Origin: an uncultured Oscillospiraceae bacterium
GTDB lineage: Bacteria; Bacillota; Clostridia; Oscillospirales; Oscillospiraceae
Assembly (NCBI GenBank): GCA_947626265.1
Contig: CANQRM010000008.1
Span: 1-64,000, forward strand
DNA: 64,000 bases
Direction: 5' to 3'
The notes under the pieces are model-generated. The model was not told where the DNA came from. It did no database searches and was given only the letters and a program-made list of their open reading frames with translations. Shown piece after piece: positions 45,578 through 54,212 of this stretch (positions within the stretch are counted from its first letter, which is position 1; the number at the start of each line of letters is the position of its first letter). A program made the translations under genes and the position numbers.

Positions 45578-47200
45578 TCAGCCCTTGACCACGTTCTTGA
45601 ACACGCGGTTCAGAGCGCAGGGGTGATGCTCGATGCCGGTGACGGCGGAGGAGATCATCTCGGCGTTGGCCTTGGTGTACAGGGGGAAGATCACGGCGTC
45701 GGCCATGACCAGCTCCTCGGCGTCGTACAGCGCGGCCCACCGGCCCTCGGGGTCGGTGCACAGCTCGCCGGTGGTGCAGTCGGCGATGATGGCGTCATAG
45801 TCGGCGCTGCTCCAGAAGCCGTAGTTGTTGGCGTTGTCGGTGATCCACATGCCCAGATAGGTCATGGGGTCGGCGTAGTCGGGGCCCCAGCGGGTCAGAC
45901 CAAGCTCAAAGTCGCCGTTCTGCATATCCTCAACACGCTGCTTCTTGGGCTCGATGGTCAGGTTCACGGTCAGGCCGGGCAGAGTGGTCTCCCACTGCTC
46001 CTTCAGCACGGGGGCGACCTTCTGAGGCTCGTCGTCCGCGTCCACGATCATGTCCAGCTCCAGGGAGTCGATGCCCAGCTCCTCCAGGCCCTTGGCCCAG
46101 TACTCGGCAGCCTTGGCGGCGTCGTCGGCGCAGTAGTCGGCGAACATGGTCTGGTCAGCGGAGAAGTCGGAGCCGTCGGGGCCGGTGGCGAACTGCAGAG
46201 GCACGGCGGTGTAGGTGGGGATGGAGCCGTCCATCAGCACGCTCTCGGCGATGTCGGCGCGGTTGATGGCGTAAGTAAGAGCCATGCGGATGTTCAGGTT
46301 GGCCAGCTCAGGCACGTCCTTGATGTTGGGGCTGACATACCACAGGTAACCGGCGCCCACAGTCAGGAACTGGGGGTCGTCCTTGACCTGCTCCACCTGC
46401 TCGCCGCCCACCAGGACGGTGTCAAGAGCGCCGGTCTGGAAGCTCATGAGGGCCTGCTGGGAGTCCTGGATGACCTGATAGCTCAGGCCGGCCAGCTGGA
46501 TCTTGTCAGCGTCGTAGTAGTCGGGGTTCTTGGTCAGATGGAACGCGGTGGCGGCGGGCTCATAGGTATCCATGATGAACGCGCCGTTGGACAGCACGGT
46601 CTCGGGGCTGGTGCCGAAGGTGTCGCCCACGGACTCATAGAAGGCCTGGTTCACAGGATAGTAGGTGGGGAAGTACATCAGGCTCAGGAAGTAGCTGACG
46701 GGAACGTTCAGGGTCACTTCCAGGGTCTTGTCGTCAATGGCCTTGGCGCCCAGCTCGGACACGTCCTTCTCGCCGGCAATGATCTCGGCGGCGTTGACGA
46801 CCTGGCCGATGTCACTGAGCATATAGGAATACTCAGAGGCGTTGGCGGGGTCCACGGCGCGCTGCCAGCCGAACACGAAGTCGGCGGCGGTCACGGGGTC
46901 GCCGTTGCTCCAAACGGCGTCGTCACGCAGATGGAAGGTGTAAACGGTGCCGTCGTCGGAGATATCCCAGCTCTCAGCGATAGCGGGGATAGCGCCGCCC
47001 TCGGCGTCCATCTGGGTCAGGCCGTCGGTGTAGTCGGCGATGACCTCGAAGGAGGTGCCGTCGGTAGCGATCTGGGGGTCCAGGCTCATCACGGGGGTCT
47101 CCACCATGACGCTCAGCTCCGCACCCTCGGCAGCCATGGCCGGGATGCCCATGGACAGGGCCATCGCCAGAGCCATAACGAGCGCGATAAACTTCTTCAT
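45578..47200 (-). CDS. oppA: Peptide ABC transporter substrate-binding protein
   Basis: A 540-residue family 5 solute-binding protein. Signal peptide 1-23 (ALSMGIPAMA-AEG). The body shows the usual features: VMSLDPQIATDGTSFEVIADYTDGL near residue 36, the SBP signature AESWDISDDGTVYTFHLRDDAVWSNGDPV (in parts, about 77-105) and NIRMALTYAINRADIAESV. It delivers peptides to OppBCDF. Unlike most Gram-positive binding proteins it shows no lipobox cysteine, so how it stays at the surface is unclear. Confidence 0.93.
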   Translation of the reverse strand: MKKFIALVMALAMALSMGIPAMAAEGAELSVMVETPVMSLDPQIATDGTSFEVIADYTDGLTQMDAEGGAIPAIAESWDISDDGTVYTFHLRDDAVWSNGDPVTAADFVFGWQRAVDPANASEYSYMLSDIGQVVNAAEIIAGEKDVSELGAKAIDDKTLEVTLNVPVSYFLSLMYFPTYYPVNQAFYESVGDTFGTSPETVLSNGAFIMDTYEPAATAFHLTKNPDYYDADKIQLAGLSYQVIQDSQQALMSFQTGALDTVLVGGEQVEQVKDDPQFLTVGAGYLWYVSPNIKDVPELANLNIRMALTYAINRADIAESVLMDGSIPTYTAVPLQFATGPDGSDFSADQTMFADYCADDAAKAAEYWAKGLEELGIDSLELDMIVDADDEPQKVAPVLKEQWETTLPGLTVNLTIEPKKQRVEDMQNGDFELGLTRWGPDYADPMTYLGMWITDNANNYGFWSSADYDAIIADCTTGELCTDPEGRWAALYDAEELVMADAVIFPLYTKANAEMISSAVTGIEHHPCALNRVFKNVVKG

Positions 47201-47244
47201 TGTCTTTCCTCCAATTGAAATATGCAGCGGGCTTTCATCCGCTA

Positions 47245-47250
47245 ATTATA
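47245..47250 (-). promoter_or_regulatory. -10 box of the opp operon
   Basis: TATAAT on the minus strand, 45 bp before the oppA start. A TTGACA occurs upstream at 28-bp distance, too far to pair with it; an alternative TTAAAA lies 17 bp from that TTGACA. Which start is used is open. Confidence 0.55.
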
Positions 47251-47368
47251 CAATATTTTAATTCGTTACATTAGTGATTGTCAATGTCACTTTATCACAA
47301 AAGGGAGAAACCGCCGGCCCCTGATTTTTTGACATTCTCCATAGTGTTCCCTTATAGACAAAAAAGGG

Positions 47369-47391
47369 CCCCGGAAACCGCGTTTCCGGGG
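47369..47391 (-). terminator. Terminator of the oxidoreductase gene
   Basis: CCCCGGAAAC and GTTTCCGGGG pair around three bases; TTTTTTGTC follows closely on the minus strand, 20 bp past the stop. Confidence 0.88.
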
Positions 47392-47411
47392 CGTTTCTTC
47401 TAATTTTGCGC

Positions 47412-47996
47412 TCAGAGGCTGGCCGCCAGGGCTCTCGCCTCTTCCTCCGCCTTCGCCACCAGGGGCTCCGGGTCCACGCCCGTATCCAGCCCCTCGGCGG
47501 CCACACATAGGAACTCGCCGAAGCCGTAAAATTCCTTCAGGGCCTTGAGGTATGCACTGCCCTGGTCCATATCCGTGCCGCCGTAAAAGCCGCCCCGGGT
47601 GGTGAGGAGGATGAGCTTCTTGCCCTTGCACAGGCCCTCCAGGCCCGTTTCTGTGGAGCGGAAGGTGATGCCCTCCACGCTGATGTTCTCGATGTAGACC
47701 TTCAAAAACGCGGGAAAGCTCATGTCCCAGAAGGGCGCGGCGAACACCACATAGTCCGCCGCGGCGAACTGGTGGGCATAGTCGAACCGGGGCCTGTCCA
47801 GCGCCCCCTCTTCCAGCAGCCTGTCCCGCTCCCGGAGGAGCGCGCCGTCCATGGGCCGCATCCGCTCCTCGTCTGGCCTTACCACGCTGACGGAGAACCG
47901 CTCCTGGTCCAGGCCCTCCACGAAGGCCCGCGCCAGCCGCGCCGTGCGGGACTGCTCCCGCCGCACACAGCAGTCCACCAAAAGGATCTCTCTCAT
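47412..47996 (-). CDS. Flavodoxin-fold NAD(P)H oxidoreductase (azoreductase-like)
   Basis: A 194-residue FMN enzyme of the NQO/AzoR group. The FMN phosphate loop is VDCCVRREQSRTARLARAFVE (from about residue 7), and the flavin-binding middle is YVVFAAPFWDMSFPAFLKVYIE (from about residue 82), matching the PMYNFxxPAxLKxxID pattern, with TTRGGFYGG (about 132-140) as the last loop. It reduces quinones, azo or nitro compounds with NAD(P)H. Single-gene unit with its own promoter and terminator. Confidence 0.88.
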   Translation of the reverse strand: MREILLVDCCVRREQSRTARLARAFVEGLDQERFSVSVVRPDEERMRPMDGALLRERDRLLEEGALDRPRFDYAHQFAAADYVVFAAPFWDMSFPAFLKVYIENISVEGITFRSTETGLEGLCKGKKLILLTTRGGFYGGTDMDQGSAYLKALKEFYGFGEFLCVAAEGLDTGVDPEPLVAKAEEEARALAASL

Positions 47997-48027
47997 ACGG
48001 TGACCCCTCCTTTTCCTTGATAGTTTG

Positions 48028-48057
48028 ATTATACAACAACAAGCTGGATAATTTCAA
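48028..48057 (-). promoter_or_regulatory. Promoter of the oxidoreductase gene
   Basis: TTGAAA (48052-48057) and TATAAT (48028-48033), minus strand, 18-bp spacer. Confidence 0.75.
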
Positions 48058-48106
48058 CAAAAATTATGAAAAATTTTCTAAAGTTTCTTACAAAAATTCC
48101 CAACAC

Positions 48107-48135
48107 TTGCAATCCGGGCCGACTGTCATTATAAT
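48107..48135 (+). promoter_or_regulatory. Promoter of the BMP-family gene
   Basis: TTGCAA (48107-48112), 17-bp spacer, TATAAT (48130-48135), about 52 bp ahead of the start. Confidence 0.8.
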
Positions 48136-48186
48136 AGGCGTGGTTTTTGGCCGTTTGCCATATCATTGAACGAGAGGTAATGCCCC

Positions 48187-49182
48187 ATGAACAGACGTAT
48201 CGTATGCTTTCTGCTGGCCGCGCTGATGCTCTGCAGCTTTATGAGCGCGCCCGCCCTGGCCGCCGACAAGCCCCTGAAGGTGGCGCTGGTGGTGGCAGAT
48301 AATTTTGGAGACCGCGGCTTTTATGACTCCGCCAAAGAGGGTCTGGACCGCCTGGCCGCCGGCGGCGGCGTGGAGCCCATCACCATCGAGTGCGGCGGCG
48401 AGGGCCACGCCATCCAGATGCGCAACGCCGCCGATCAGGCGGACGTGGTCATCTGCGTGGGCTGGGAGTTTTACGACATAGAGTCCATCGCCCCCACCTA
48501 TCCGGACGTGAAGTGGATATGGGTGGACAGCGCCACTTCTGAGCCTGTGGAGAACGTTCTGAACATCACCTACGCCCAGAACGAGGGCTCCTTCCTGGCC
48601 GGGTACATCGCCGCCTACATGAGCGAGAGCGGCATCATCGGCGTGGTGGGCGGCGACAACGACGACACCGTCAATGACTTCATCGTGGGCTATGAGCAGG
48701 GCGCCCAGTACTTCGCCGACACCTACGAGACCACCACCCAGGTGGTGAAGAACTACGCCAACACCTACACCGACCCCGCCGTGGGCGAAAAATGCGCCCT
48801 GGCCCTGCTGGACAAGGGCGCGGACGTGATCTTCCAGGTCGCCTCCACCACCGGCCAGGGGGTGTTCAAGGCCGCCGCGGAGCACCACTTCTACGCCATC
48901 GGCGTGGACTCCGACCAGAAGTATATAGACCCGGATGTCATCATTTGCTCCATGAAGAAGGAGATCGGCGACTCCATCTACGCCGCCGTCACGGAGCTTC
49001 TGGACGGGGACGACTCCCGCTGGGGCACCACCTGGGTGGCGGACATGTCCACCGGCTACGTGGGCATCGGCTACGGGGACGAGGACGCCCCCCAGCAGAT
49101 CACCGACGAGCTGAAGGAAGAGGTGGCCCAGGTCGCCGAGGCCATCATCGACGGCGAGATCGTCGTGAACACCACGAGGTAA
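48187..49182 (+). CDS. BMP-family (PnrA-like) substrate-binding protein
   Basis: A 331-residue exported binding protein of the basic-membrane-protein family, which mostly binds nucleosides. Signal peptide 1-26. LKVALVVADNFGDRGFYDSAKEGLDRL (in parts) opens the fold, followed by the family's NEGSFLAGYIAAYMSESG..GVVGGDN and ADVIFQVASTTGQGVFKAA segments. There is no lipobox and no transporter gene nearby, so its permease must lie elsewhere or it has another role. GAGAGGTAAT precedes the start. Confidence 0.9.
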   Translation: MNRRIVCFLLAALMLCSFMSAPALAADKPLKVALVVADNFGDRGFYDSAKEGLDRLAAGGGVEPITIECGGEGHAIQMRNAADQADVVICVGWEFYDIESIAPTYPDVKWIWVDSATSEPVENVLNITYAQNEGSFLAGYIAAYMSESGIIGVVGGDNDDTVNDFIVGYEQGAQYFADTYETTTQVVKNYANTYTDPAVGEKCALALLDKGADVIFQVASTTGQGVFKAAAEHHFYAIGVDSDQKYIDPDVIICSMKKEIGDSIYAAVTELLDGDDSRWGTTWVADMSTGYVGIGYGDEDAPQQITDELKEEVAQVAEAIIDGEIVVNTTR

Positions 49183-49203
49183 GACCTCTCCCCTTTTATA
49201 ACG

Positions 49204-49235
49204 AAAACGGGACGCGTGAGAACGCGTCCCGTTTT
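49204..49235. terminator. Bidirectional terminator
   Basis: AAAACGGGACGCG and CGCGTCCCGTTTT pair around six bases between two convergent genes. Confidence 0.9.
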
Positions 49236-49251
49236 ATACGATCTTCTTCCC

Positions 49252-49773
49252 TTACAGCACCGCCACCTGGCACATCCTCATGGTCTGCAGGGCGGCGGAG
49301 TGGCTCTGGGGCGTCACGCCGGCGCAGCATTCGGCGATGACCTTCAGCGGCGTCTCGGGCAGATAGGCCTTGATGAGCAGGGCGTTGGACGCCACGCATA
49401 TGTCGGTGCAGAGCCCCACCAAGGTGATCTCCAAAGGCTCGGCCTTCGCCATGTCCGCCAGCTTCTCCGCCAGCGCCACGGAGCCAAAGGTGGGCTTGTC
49501 GATGACCTCCGCGTCCCCCAGGGCCGCGGCGATCTTGTCGTTCAGCTGCCAGCCGTAGGTGCCCTTCACGCAGTGGACCACGGGCAGGTTCCGCCCCTCC
49601 TGGGTCTCCAGGTAGTTCTCGGGATGGGTGTCCCGGGTGGCGAACACGTCCTCAGTGGGGTACTTTTCAATCTCCTCGACCACCTTGTCCACGATGGCCT
49701 CCGCCTCCTGAGTGCCCAGGGAGCCGTTGATGAAATCGTTTTGCATGTCGATGACAAGCAGTATCTTCCGCAT
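49252..49773 (-). CDS. Cysteine hydrolase, nicotinamidase/isochorismatase fold
   Basis: A 173-residue enzyme. The catalytic triad of the fold is visible: Asp in VIDMQNDFI (about 7-15), Lys in CVKGTYG (about 68-74) and Cys in LVGLCTDICVASNA (about 117-130). DTHPENY (about 48-54) supplies metal-ligand-type residues as in PncA. Nicotinamide deamidation is the likely activity; other amide or ureide substrates are possible. GGAGAT site ahead of the ATG. Confidence 0.88.
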   Translation of the reverse strand: MRKILLVIDMQNDFINGSLGTQEAEAIVDKVVEEIEKYPTEDVFATRDTHPENYLETQEGRNLPVVHCVKGTYGWQLNDKIAAALGDAEVIDKPTFGSVALAEKLADMAKAEPLEITLVGLCTDICVASNALLIKAYLPETPLKVIAECCAGVTPQSHSAALQTMRMCQVAVL

Positions 49774-49828
49774 AGGCTCATCTCCTTTTGGGCTATTGTA
49801 GCCGCTTCGGGGCCCGCTGTCAATGCTC

Positions 49829-49857
49829 TTGCATTCCGGGGCGGTATGCTGTATAAT
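49829..49857 (+). promoter_or_regulatory. Promoter of the ATP-grasp gene
   Basis: TTGCAT (49829-49834), 17-bp spacer, TATAAT (49852-49857), 37 bp ahead of the start. Confidence 0.8.
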
Positions 49858-49894
49858 GTTAAAACTCTAAATCAATAAAGAAAAGAGAAGCATT

Positions 49895-51085
49895 ATGAAT
49901 TTCGTCTTCATCTCCCCCAACTTCCCGGTGGCCTACCGGTACTTCTGCATGCGCCTGGCGGACAACGGCGTGAACGTGCTGGGCATCGGGGACTGCCCCT
50001 ACGAGGACCTGCACCCGGAGCTGCAGGGCTCCCTCACCGAGTACTACAAGGTGGACACCCTGGAGAACTACGACCAGGTGTTCAAGGCCGTGGCCTATTT
50101 TTCCTACCGCCACGGGAAGATCGACTGGATCGAGTCCAACAACGAGTACTGGCTGGAGCAGGACGCCCGCCTGCGCACCGAGTTCAACGTGACCACGGGC
50201 CTTAAAGCCGACCAGATCGCCAAGTTCAAGAGCAAGACCCTCATGAAGGAGTATTACAAAAAGGCCGGGGTCCCCGCCGCCCGGTACTTGCCGGTGACGG
50301 ACTTTGCCAAGGCGCTGAAATTCACCGCCAAGGTGGGCTACCCCGTGGTGGTGAAGCCCGACAACGGCGTGGGCGCCGCCGCCACATATAAACTCAAGAG
50401 CGACGACGATGTAAAGGCCTTCTTCGCCGAAAAGCCGGAGGTGCCCTACCTCATGGAGGAGTTCGTGCCCGGCGAGGTCACCACCTACGACGGGGTATGC
50501 GATTCCAAGGGGCAGGTCCTCTTCGCCGCCAGCCACATCTCCCCCGACTCCATCATGGACATGGCCAACGAGCACACGCCTTGCTCGTATTATGTAAACA
50601 AGAAGGTGCCCCCCGAGGTGGAGGCCGCCGGGAAGGCCACGCTGAAAGCCTTCGGGGCTTTCAGCCGGTTCTTCCATCTGGAATTCTTCCGCCTCACCGC
50701 CGACAAGGCGGGCTTGGGCAAAAAGGGCGACATCGTGGCCCTGGAGGTGAACATGCGCCCCGCCGGGGGCTACACCCCCGACATGCTGAACTTCTCCCAG
50801 AGCGCCGACGTCTATCAGATCTGGGCCGACATGGTGGCCTTCGATGAGTGCCGCCACAGCTACGACGGGCCCAAGAGCTACTGCGTCTACACCGGCCGCC
50901 GGGACGAGTGCGAATATGCCCTGACCCACGAGGAGCTGGGAGAGAAGTACGCCGGCAATGTGCGGCTGTTCACCCGCATGCCCGACGCCCTGGCCGGGGT
51001 CATGGGCAACCAAGTGACCATCGCCTGCTTCGACGCCAAAAAGGATATGGACGCCTTCATGCGTGCCGCGTTCAAGCTGAAATAA
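49895..51085 (+). CDS. Stand-alone ATP-grasp ligase, carbamoyl-phosphate-synthase-like
   Basis: A 396-residue enzyme. After an N-terminal Rossmann-like pre-ATP-grasp part (1-100) comes the ATP-grasp domain (about 110-310): YPVVVKPDNGVGAAATYKL (from about residue 149) is the nucleotide-binding strand, YLMEEFVPGEVTTYDGVCD (about 186-204) the lid, and GDIVALEVNMRPAGGYTPDM (about 280-299) holds the metal ligands Glu and Asn. Such enzymes join a carboxylate to an amine or thiol. Substrates unknown; single-gene unit, so no context helps. Confidence 0.82.
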   Translation: MNFVFISPNFPVAYRYFCMRLADNGVNVLGIGDCPYEDLHPELQGSLTEYYKVDTLENYDQVFKAVAYFSYRHGKIDWIESNNEYWLEQDARLRTEFNVTTGLKADQIAKFKSKTLMKEYYKKAGVPAARYLPVTDFAKALKFTAKVGYPVVVKPDNGVGAAATYKLKSDDDVKAFFAEKPEVPYLMEEFVPGEVTTYDGVCDSKGQVLFAASHISPDSIMDMANEHTPCSYYVNKKVPPEVEAAGKATLKAFGAFSRFFHLEFFRLTADKAGLGKKGDIVALEVNMRPAGGYTPDMLNFSQSADVYQIWADMVAFDECRHSYDGPKSYCVYTGRRDECEYALTHEELGEKYAGNVRLFTRMPDALAGVMGNQVTIACFDAKKDMDAFMRAAFKLK

Positions 51086-51103
51086 TTATGTAAACTACAG
51101 CAG

Positions 51104-51311
51104 AGCCCCCCTTGTCAAAGGGGGGCTTACCTTTTGGAGGCTCCCTTGTGCAAAGGGAGCTGTCGCCGCCGTCAGGCGGTGACTGAGGGATTGTCGCGTT
51201 ACGGACGGTTACAACCCCTCCACCGCACTTCGTGCGGTCCCCCTCCCCTTGCACAGGGGAGGCTTGGGAAGTTTTTTCGCTCGGCACCTCCCCTTACACA
51301 GAGGAGGCTTT
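51104..51311. repeat. Mosaic hairpin repeat of the REP/MITE kind
   Basis: Six short inverted repeats follow one another: 51104-51127 (AGCCCCCCTT), 51140-51160 (GCTCCCTT), 51162-51183 (GTCGCCGCC), about 51220-51238 (ACCGCAC), 51242-51263 (CCTCCCCTT) and a degenerate last one to 51311. Blocks of the CTCCCCTTGCACAGGGGAGG type are widespread between genes in Oscillospiraceae as far as I recall. No gene fits in 51086-51317. The last hairpins may also stop ricT transcription. Confidence 0.7.
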
Positions 51312-51317
51312 TTTCAT

Positions 51318-52595
51318 TCAGCCCTCGCCCTTGGGCTGGCTGCCGCCCTCGTTCCTGGGGCGGCGGTTATAGGGCCGGCGGCGGCCGTAATAGTTCTTGC
51401 TGCGGGCCTTCTGGGACTGCTCCTGTGGGGTCTGGCCGTCGGCCTTGGGCCGGGGCGTCTTGGGGCGGTTCCCCTTCCGGCCCTGCTGGGCCTCGGTGCG
51501 GGCCTCGGCGGCGGACCGCTCGCCCTTGGGCCTATTCCCATAGCGCTGGCGGCGGCCCTGACGGCCTTTGCCCTGCTCCGCCCCGGCGGGTTTGTCCTCC
51601 CGCCGGATGGGCCGTGTGCGGTCGGGCTGCTCGCTCTGGATGGCAGGCTTGGCCGCCTCCTCGCCCGGCGTGGTGATGAGAAGCTCCGGGATCTCCCAGG
51701 GGTCCTGCTCCTCCTCCGGCTCCTGCACCTTCTTGGGCCGGACCACCAGCACGTGGGGCGGCTGGCTGCCGTCCCGGGGGCGGCCCCCGGGCACCACGGC
51801 CACGTCCTCGGCGTCATACTGGCGGTAGGCGTCGTCCCCCTCCCCGTCCAGCTTCACCCGCACCGTCTGGCGCAGGATGTTCACCTGGTTGACGTTGCCG
51901 TAGCCATCCGGCGTCTCCACGAACGCGCCGGTCTTGGGCACGTTCTTCACCAGCTCCTCATAGGCCGGCTGCTCATAGCGCAGGCAGCACATGAGCCGGC
52001 CGCAGCAGCCGGATATCTTGGCGGGATTCAGGCTCAGGTTCTGCACCTTCGCCATCTTGGTGGACACGGGCTTGAACTCATCCATGAAGGTGCCGCAGCA
52101 GAAGGGCTGGCCGCATATGCCAAGGCCCCCCAGCATCCGGGCCTCGTCCCGGACGCCGATCTGCCTGAGCTCGATGCGGGTGCGGAACACCCCCGCCAAG
52201 TCCTTCACCAGCTCCCGGAAGTCCACCCGGCCGTCGCTGGAAAAGAAGAAGATGATCTTGTTGCCCTCGAAGGAGCACTCCACGTCCACCAGCTTCATAT
52301 CCAGGCCGTGGGCGGCGATCTTCTCCTTGCCGATGACGTAGGCCTCCCGCTCCCGGGTCTTGCACAGCTCCTCGATGCGCAGGTCGTCCTCCGTGGCGGC
52401 CCGGGCCACCGGGCGCAGGGGCGCGACCACCTGCTCGTCCTCGATCTCGCGGTTGGACTGGACCACCGTGCCGATCTCCAGGCCCTTGCTGGTCTCCACC
52501 ACGGCCTTGTCGCCGATCTTGAATTCCATGCCCGCCGGGTCAAAGTAATAGCTCTTGCCCCGGTTGCGGAATTTGATGCTCACAACTTCTGTCAT
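51318..52595 (-). CDS. ricT: RicT (YaaT), Fe-S regulatory subunit of the RNase Y complex
   Basis: A 425-residue PSP1-domain protein. RicT with RicA and RicF binds [4Fe-4S] clusters and steers RNase Y mRNA processing, sporulation and competence in Bacillus. The conserved Cys cluster is GICGQPFCCGTF and GCCGRLMCCLRYE (about 160-171 and 195-207). The first 280 residues match the family's full length. The remaining 145 residues are an added low-complexity tail rich in Arg, Lys, Gln, Gly and Pro (RSKNYYGRRRPYNRRPRNEG), a likely RNA-binding disordered part. It lies behind holB, as in many Firmicutes. Confidence 0.93.
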   Translation of the reverse strand: MTEVVSIKFRNRGKSYYFDPAGMEFKIGDKAVVETSKGLEIGTVVQSNREIEDEQVVAPLRPVARAATEDDLRIEELCKTREREAYVIGKEKIAAHGLDMKLVDVECSFEGNKIIFFFSSDGRVDFRELVKDLAGVFRTRIELRQIGVRDEARMLGGLGICGQPFCCGTFMDEFKPVSTKMAKVQNLSLNPAKISGCCGRLMCCLRYEQPAYEELVKNVPKTGAFVETPDGYGNVNQVNILRQTVRVKLDGEGDDAYRQYDAEDVAVVPGGRPRDGSQPPHVLVVRPKKVQEPEEEQDPWEIPELLITTPGEEAAKPAIQSEQPDRTRPIRREDKPAGAEQGKGRQGRRQRYGNRPKGERSAAEARTEAQQGRKGNRPKTPRPKADGQTPQEQSQKARSKNYYGRRRPYNRRPRNEGGSQPKGEG

Positions 52596-52602
52596 TGTAT
52601 CC

Positions 52603-53373
52603 TTACCTCAATGTCTCCGCGGCCAGCATGCCGAATATCTGCTTCGGCTGCACGTTGTGCCGCAGGTAATCCGCCGTCTTGTCCATGAGCGCGTCCAGCT
52701 TCCTAAGCCGCGCCCGGTCCAGGCCCATGTCCCCCGCCCGGCCGCAGAGGATGTCACATATGGCGCTCTTCACCTCGTCCGCGAAGGCCTCCGTGTCTTC
52801 ACGGCTCAGCCCCGCCCGGCTCATGCAGGCCAGGGCCACCTGACAGACGTCGCCGCTTGCCGCGGCCTCCAGATAGGCCCGGGCCAGCTCCGATATGCCC
52901 TCCTGCCGCGCATCCCGCTCCGCCTCCATCTCCGCCCGGACGCACCGGGACCGGACCGTGGACAGCAGCGCGTCGGGCGCCGCGGCGCAGAGAATGAAAC
53001 AGGCGTGGCCGGGTGGGTCCTCCAGGGCCTTTAAGAGGGCGTTCTGGGCCTGCTGGTTCATCCTGTCCGCCGGGGAGATGACGTACACCTTCCGGGCCGC
53101 CTCGTTGGGGGCCAGCACGGCGTCCGCCGTCATGGCCCGTATCTGGCCCACGGTGATGTCCTGCTTCGGGCCCTTCTCCCCCTGCTCCCGGGTCACCAGG
53201 GCCACGTCCGGGTGGATGCCGGAAAGTGCTTTCCGGCAGTCCCGGCATACCCCGCAGGGGGGCTCCGTCTGTCCGCACAGCAGGGCCGCCGCCAAGCGCC
53301 GGGCCGCGCCGTCCCGGGCCGGGCCCTCGGGCCCCAGCAGCATATACGCGTGGGAGAGCCGTCTTTCCGCCAT
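52603..53373 (-). CDS. holB: DNA polymerase III subunit delta'
   Basis: A 256-residue clamp-loader subunit. HAYMLLGPEGPARDGAARRLA shows a degenerate nucleotide loop, as usual for delta'. The zinc module CGVCRDC (about 40-46) is present, as are KVYVISPADRMNQQAQNALLK and ALEDPPGHACFIL with the SRC-type motif STVRSRCV (about 142-149). Start 53373 gives MAERRLSHAYMLLG; an extended frame to 53439 lacks support. Next to ricT, a conserved pair. Confidence 0.88.
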   Translation of the reverse strand: MAERRLSHAYMLLGPEGPARDGAARRLAAALLCGQTEPPCGVCRDCRKALSGIHPDVALVTREQGEKGPKQDITVGQIRAMTADAVLAPNEAARKVYVISPADRMNQQAQNALLKALEDPPGHACFILCAAAPDALLSTVRSRCVRAEMEAERDARQEGISELARAYLEAAASGDVCQVALACMSRAGLSREDTEAFADEVKSAICDILCGRAGDMGLDRARLRKLDALMDKTADYLRHNVQPKQIFGMLAAETLR

Positions 53374-53473
53374 GATCGTCCGTTTCCGCCCCGGGGTTTT
53401 GTCTATTATGCTTACCCCGCCCGGCTGTAATATAGGCATTATAGCATATTTTCGCGTCAGCTTACAATAACAT

Positions 53474-53502
53474 TTGCAACTTTACCAAAAATGTGGTAAA
53501 TT
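53474..53502 (+). promoter_or_regulatory. rex promoter with overlapping operator-like dyad
   Basis: TTGCAA (53474-53479), 17-bp spacer and TAAATT (53497-53502). A perfect dyad TTTACCA-AAAATG-TGGTAAA (53481-53500) fills the spacer and covers the -10 box, the place for a repressor. It differs from the common Rex box (TTGTTAA-N4-TTAACAA), so self-control by Rex is a guess. Confidence 0.55.
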
Positions 53503-53564
53503 TGGCATAGTAGGATTGCATTTTACGTCATTATACGGCTGTGAATGTTACAAGGAGGCAGGAC

Positions 53565-54212
53565 GTGAAAAGGACCAATGTTTCCAACAACGTGATCCGC
53601 CGGCTCCCTCGGTATCTGCGAAAGCTGGACGATCTGGCCAGCAAGGGCGAGGAGCGCATATCCTCGGACAAGCTGGGCCGCCAGATGGGGCTCACCCCCT
53701 CCCAGATACGGCAGGACTTCTCCTGCTTCGGCGAGTTCGGGCAGCAGGGCTACGGCTACAACATCGACTCCCTTCGCAAGGAGATAGGCCAGATATTGGG
53801 CACCTACCGGGGCTACTCCGCCATACTGGTGGGCGCCGGCAACCTGGGCACCGCCCTGGTGCAGAACTTCGACTTCATCATCGAGGGCTATTCCTTCCTG
53901 GGCGCCTTCGACGTGGACCCTGCCGTCATCGGCACGGACATCGACGGTTTCCCCATCTACGACGTGAAGGACCTGGGCGCCTTCGTGCGGGAGCACAAGG
54001 TGGATATCGCCATCCTCACCGTGCCCCGGCACGTGGCCCAGGAGCTGACCGACACCCTGGTGGCGGCGGGCATCCGCGCCATCTGGAACTTCACCAACAC
54101 CGAGCTGGAGGTGGGCGAGGACGGCCCCCTGGTGGAGAGCATCCACTTCTCCGACAGCCTTCTTGTCCTCACCTATCACCTGGCCCAGCTGGACGACGGA
54201 GAGAAAAAATGA
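53565..54212 (+). CDS. rex: Redox-sensing transcriptional repressor Rex
   Basis: A 215-residue repressor that senses the NADH/NAD ratio and controls fermentation and respiration genes. N-terminal winged helix (RRLPRYLRKLDDLASKGEERISSDKLG in parts; MGLTPSQIRQDFSCFGEFGQQGYGY), then the Rossmann domain with GAGNLGTAL (about 90-98) and C-terminal domain-swap helix. GTG at 53565 is taken as start because AAGGAGG lies at the right distance; an ATG at 53541 has none. Overlaps mnmE by ATGA. Confidence 0.95.
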   Translation: MKRTNVSNNVIRRLPRYLRKLDDLASKGEERISSDKLGRQMGLTPSQIRQDFSCFGEFGQQGYGYNIDSLRKEIGQILGTYRGYSAILVGAGNLGTALVQNFDFIIEGYSFLGAFDVDPAVIGTDIDGFPIYDVKDLGAFVREHKVDIAILTVPRHVAQELTDTLVAAGIRAIWNFTNTELEVGEDGPLVESIHFSDSLLVLTYHLAQLDDGEKK

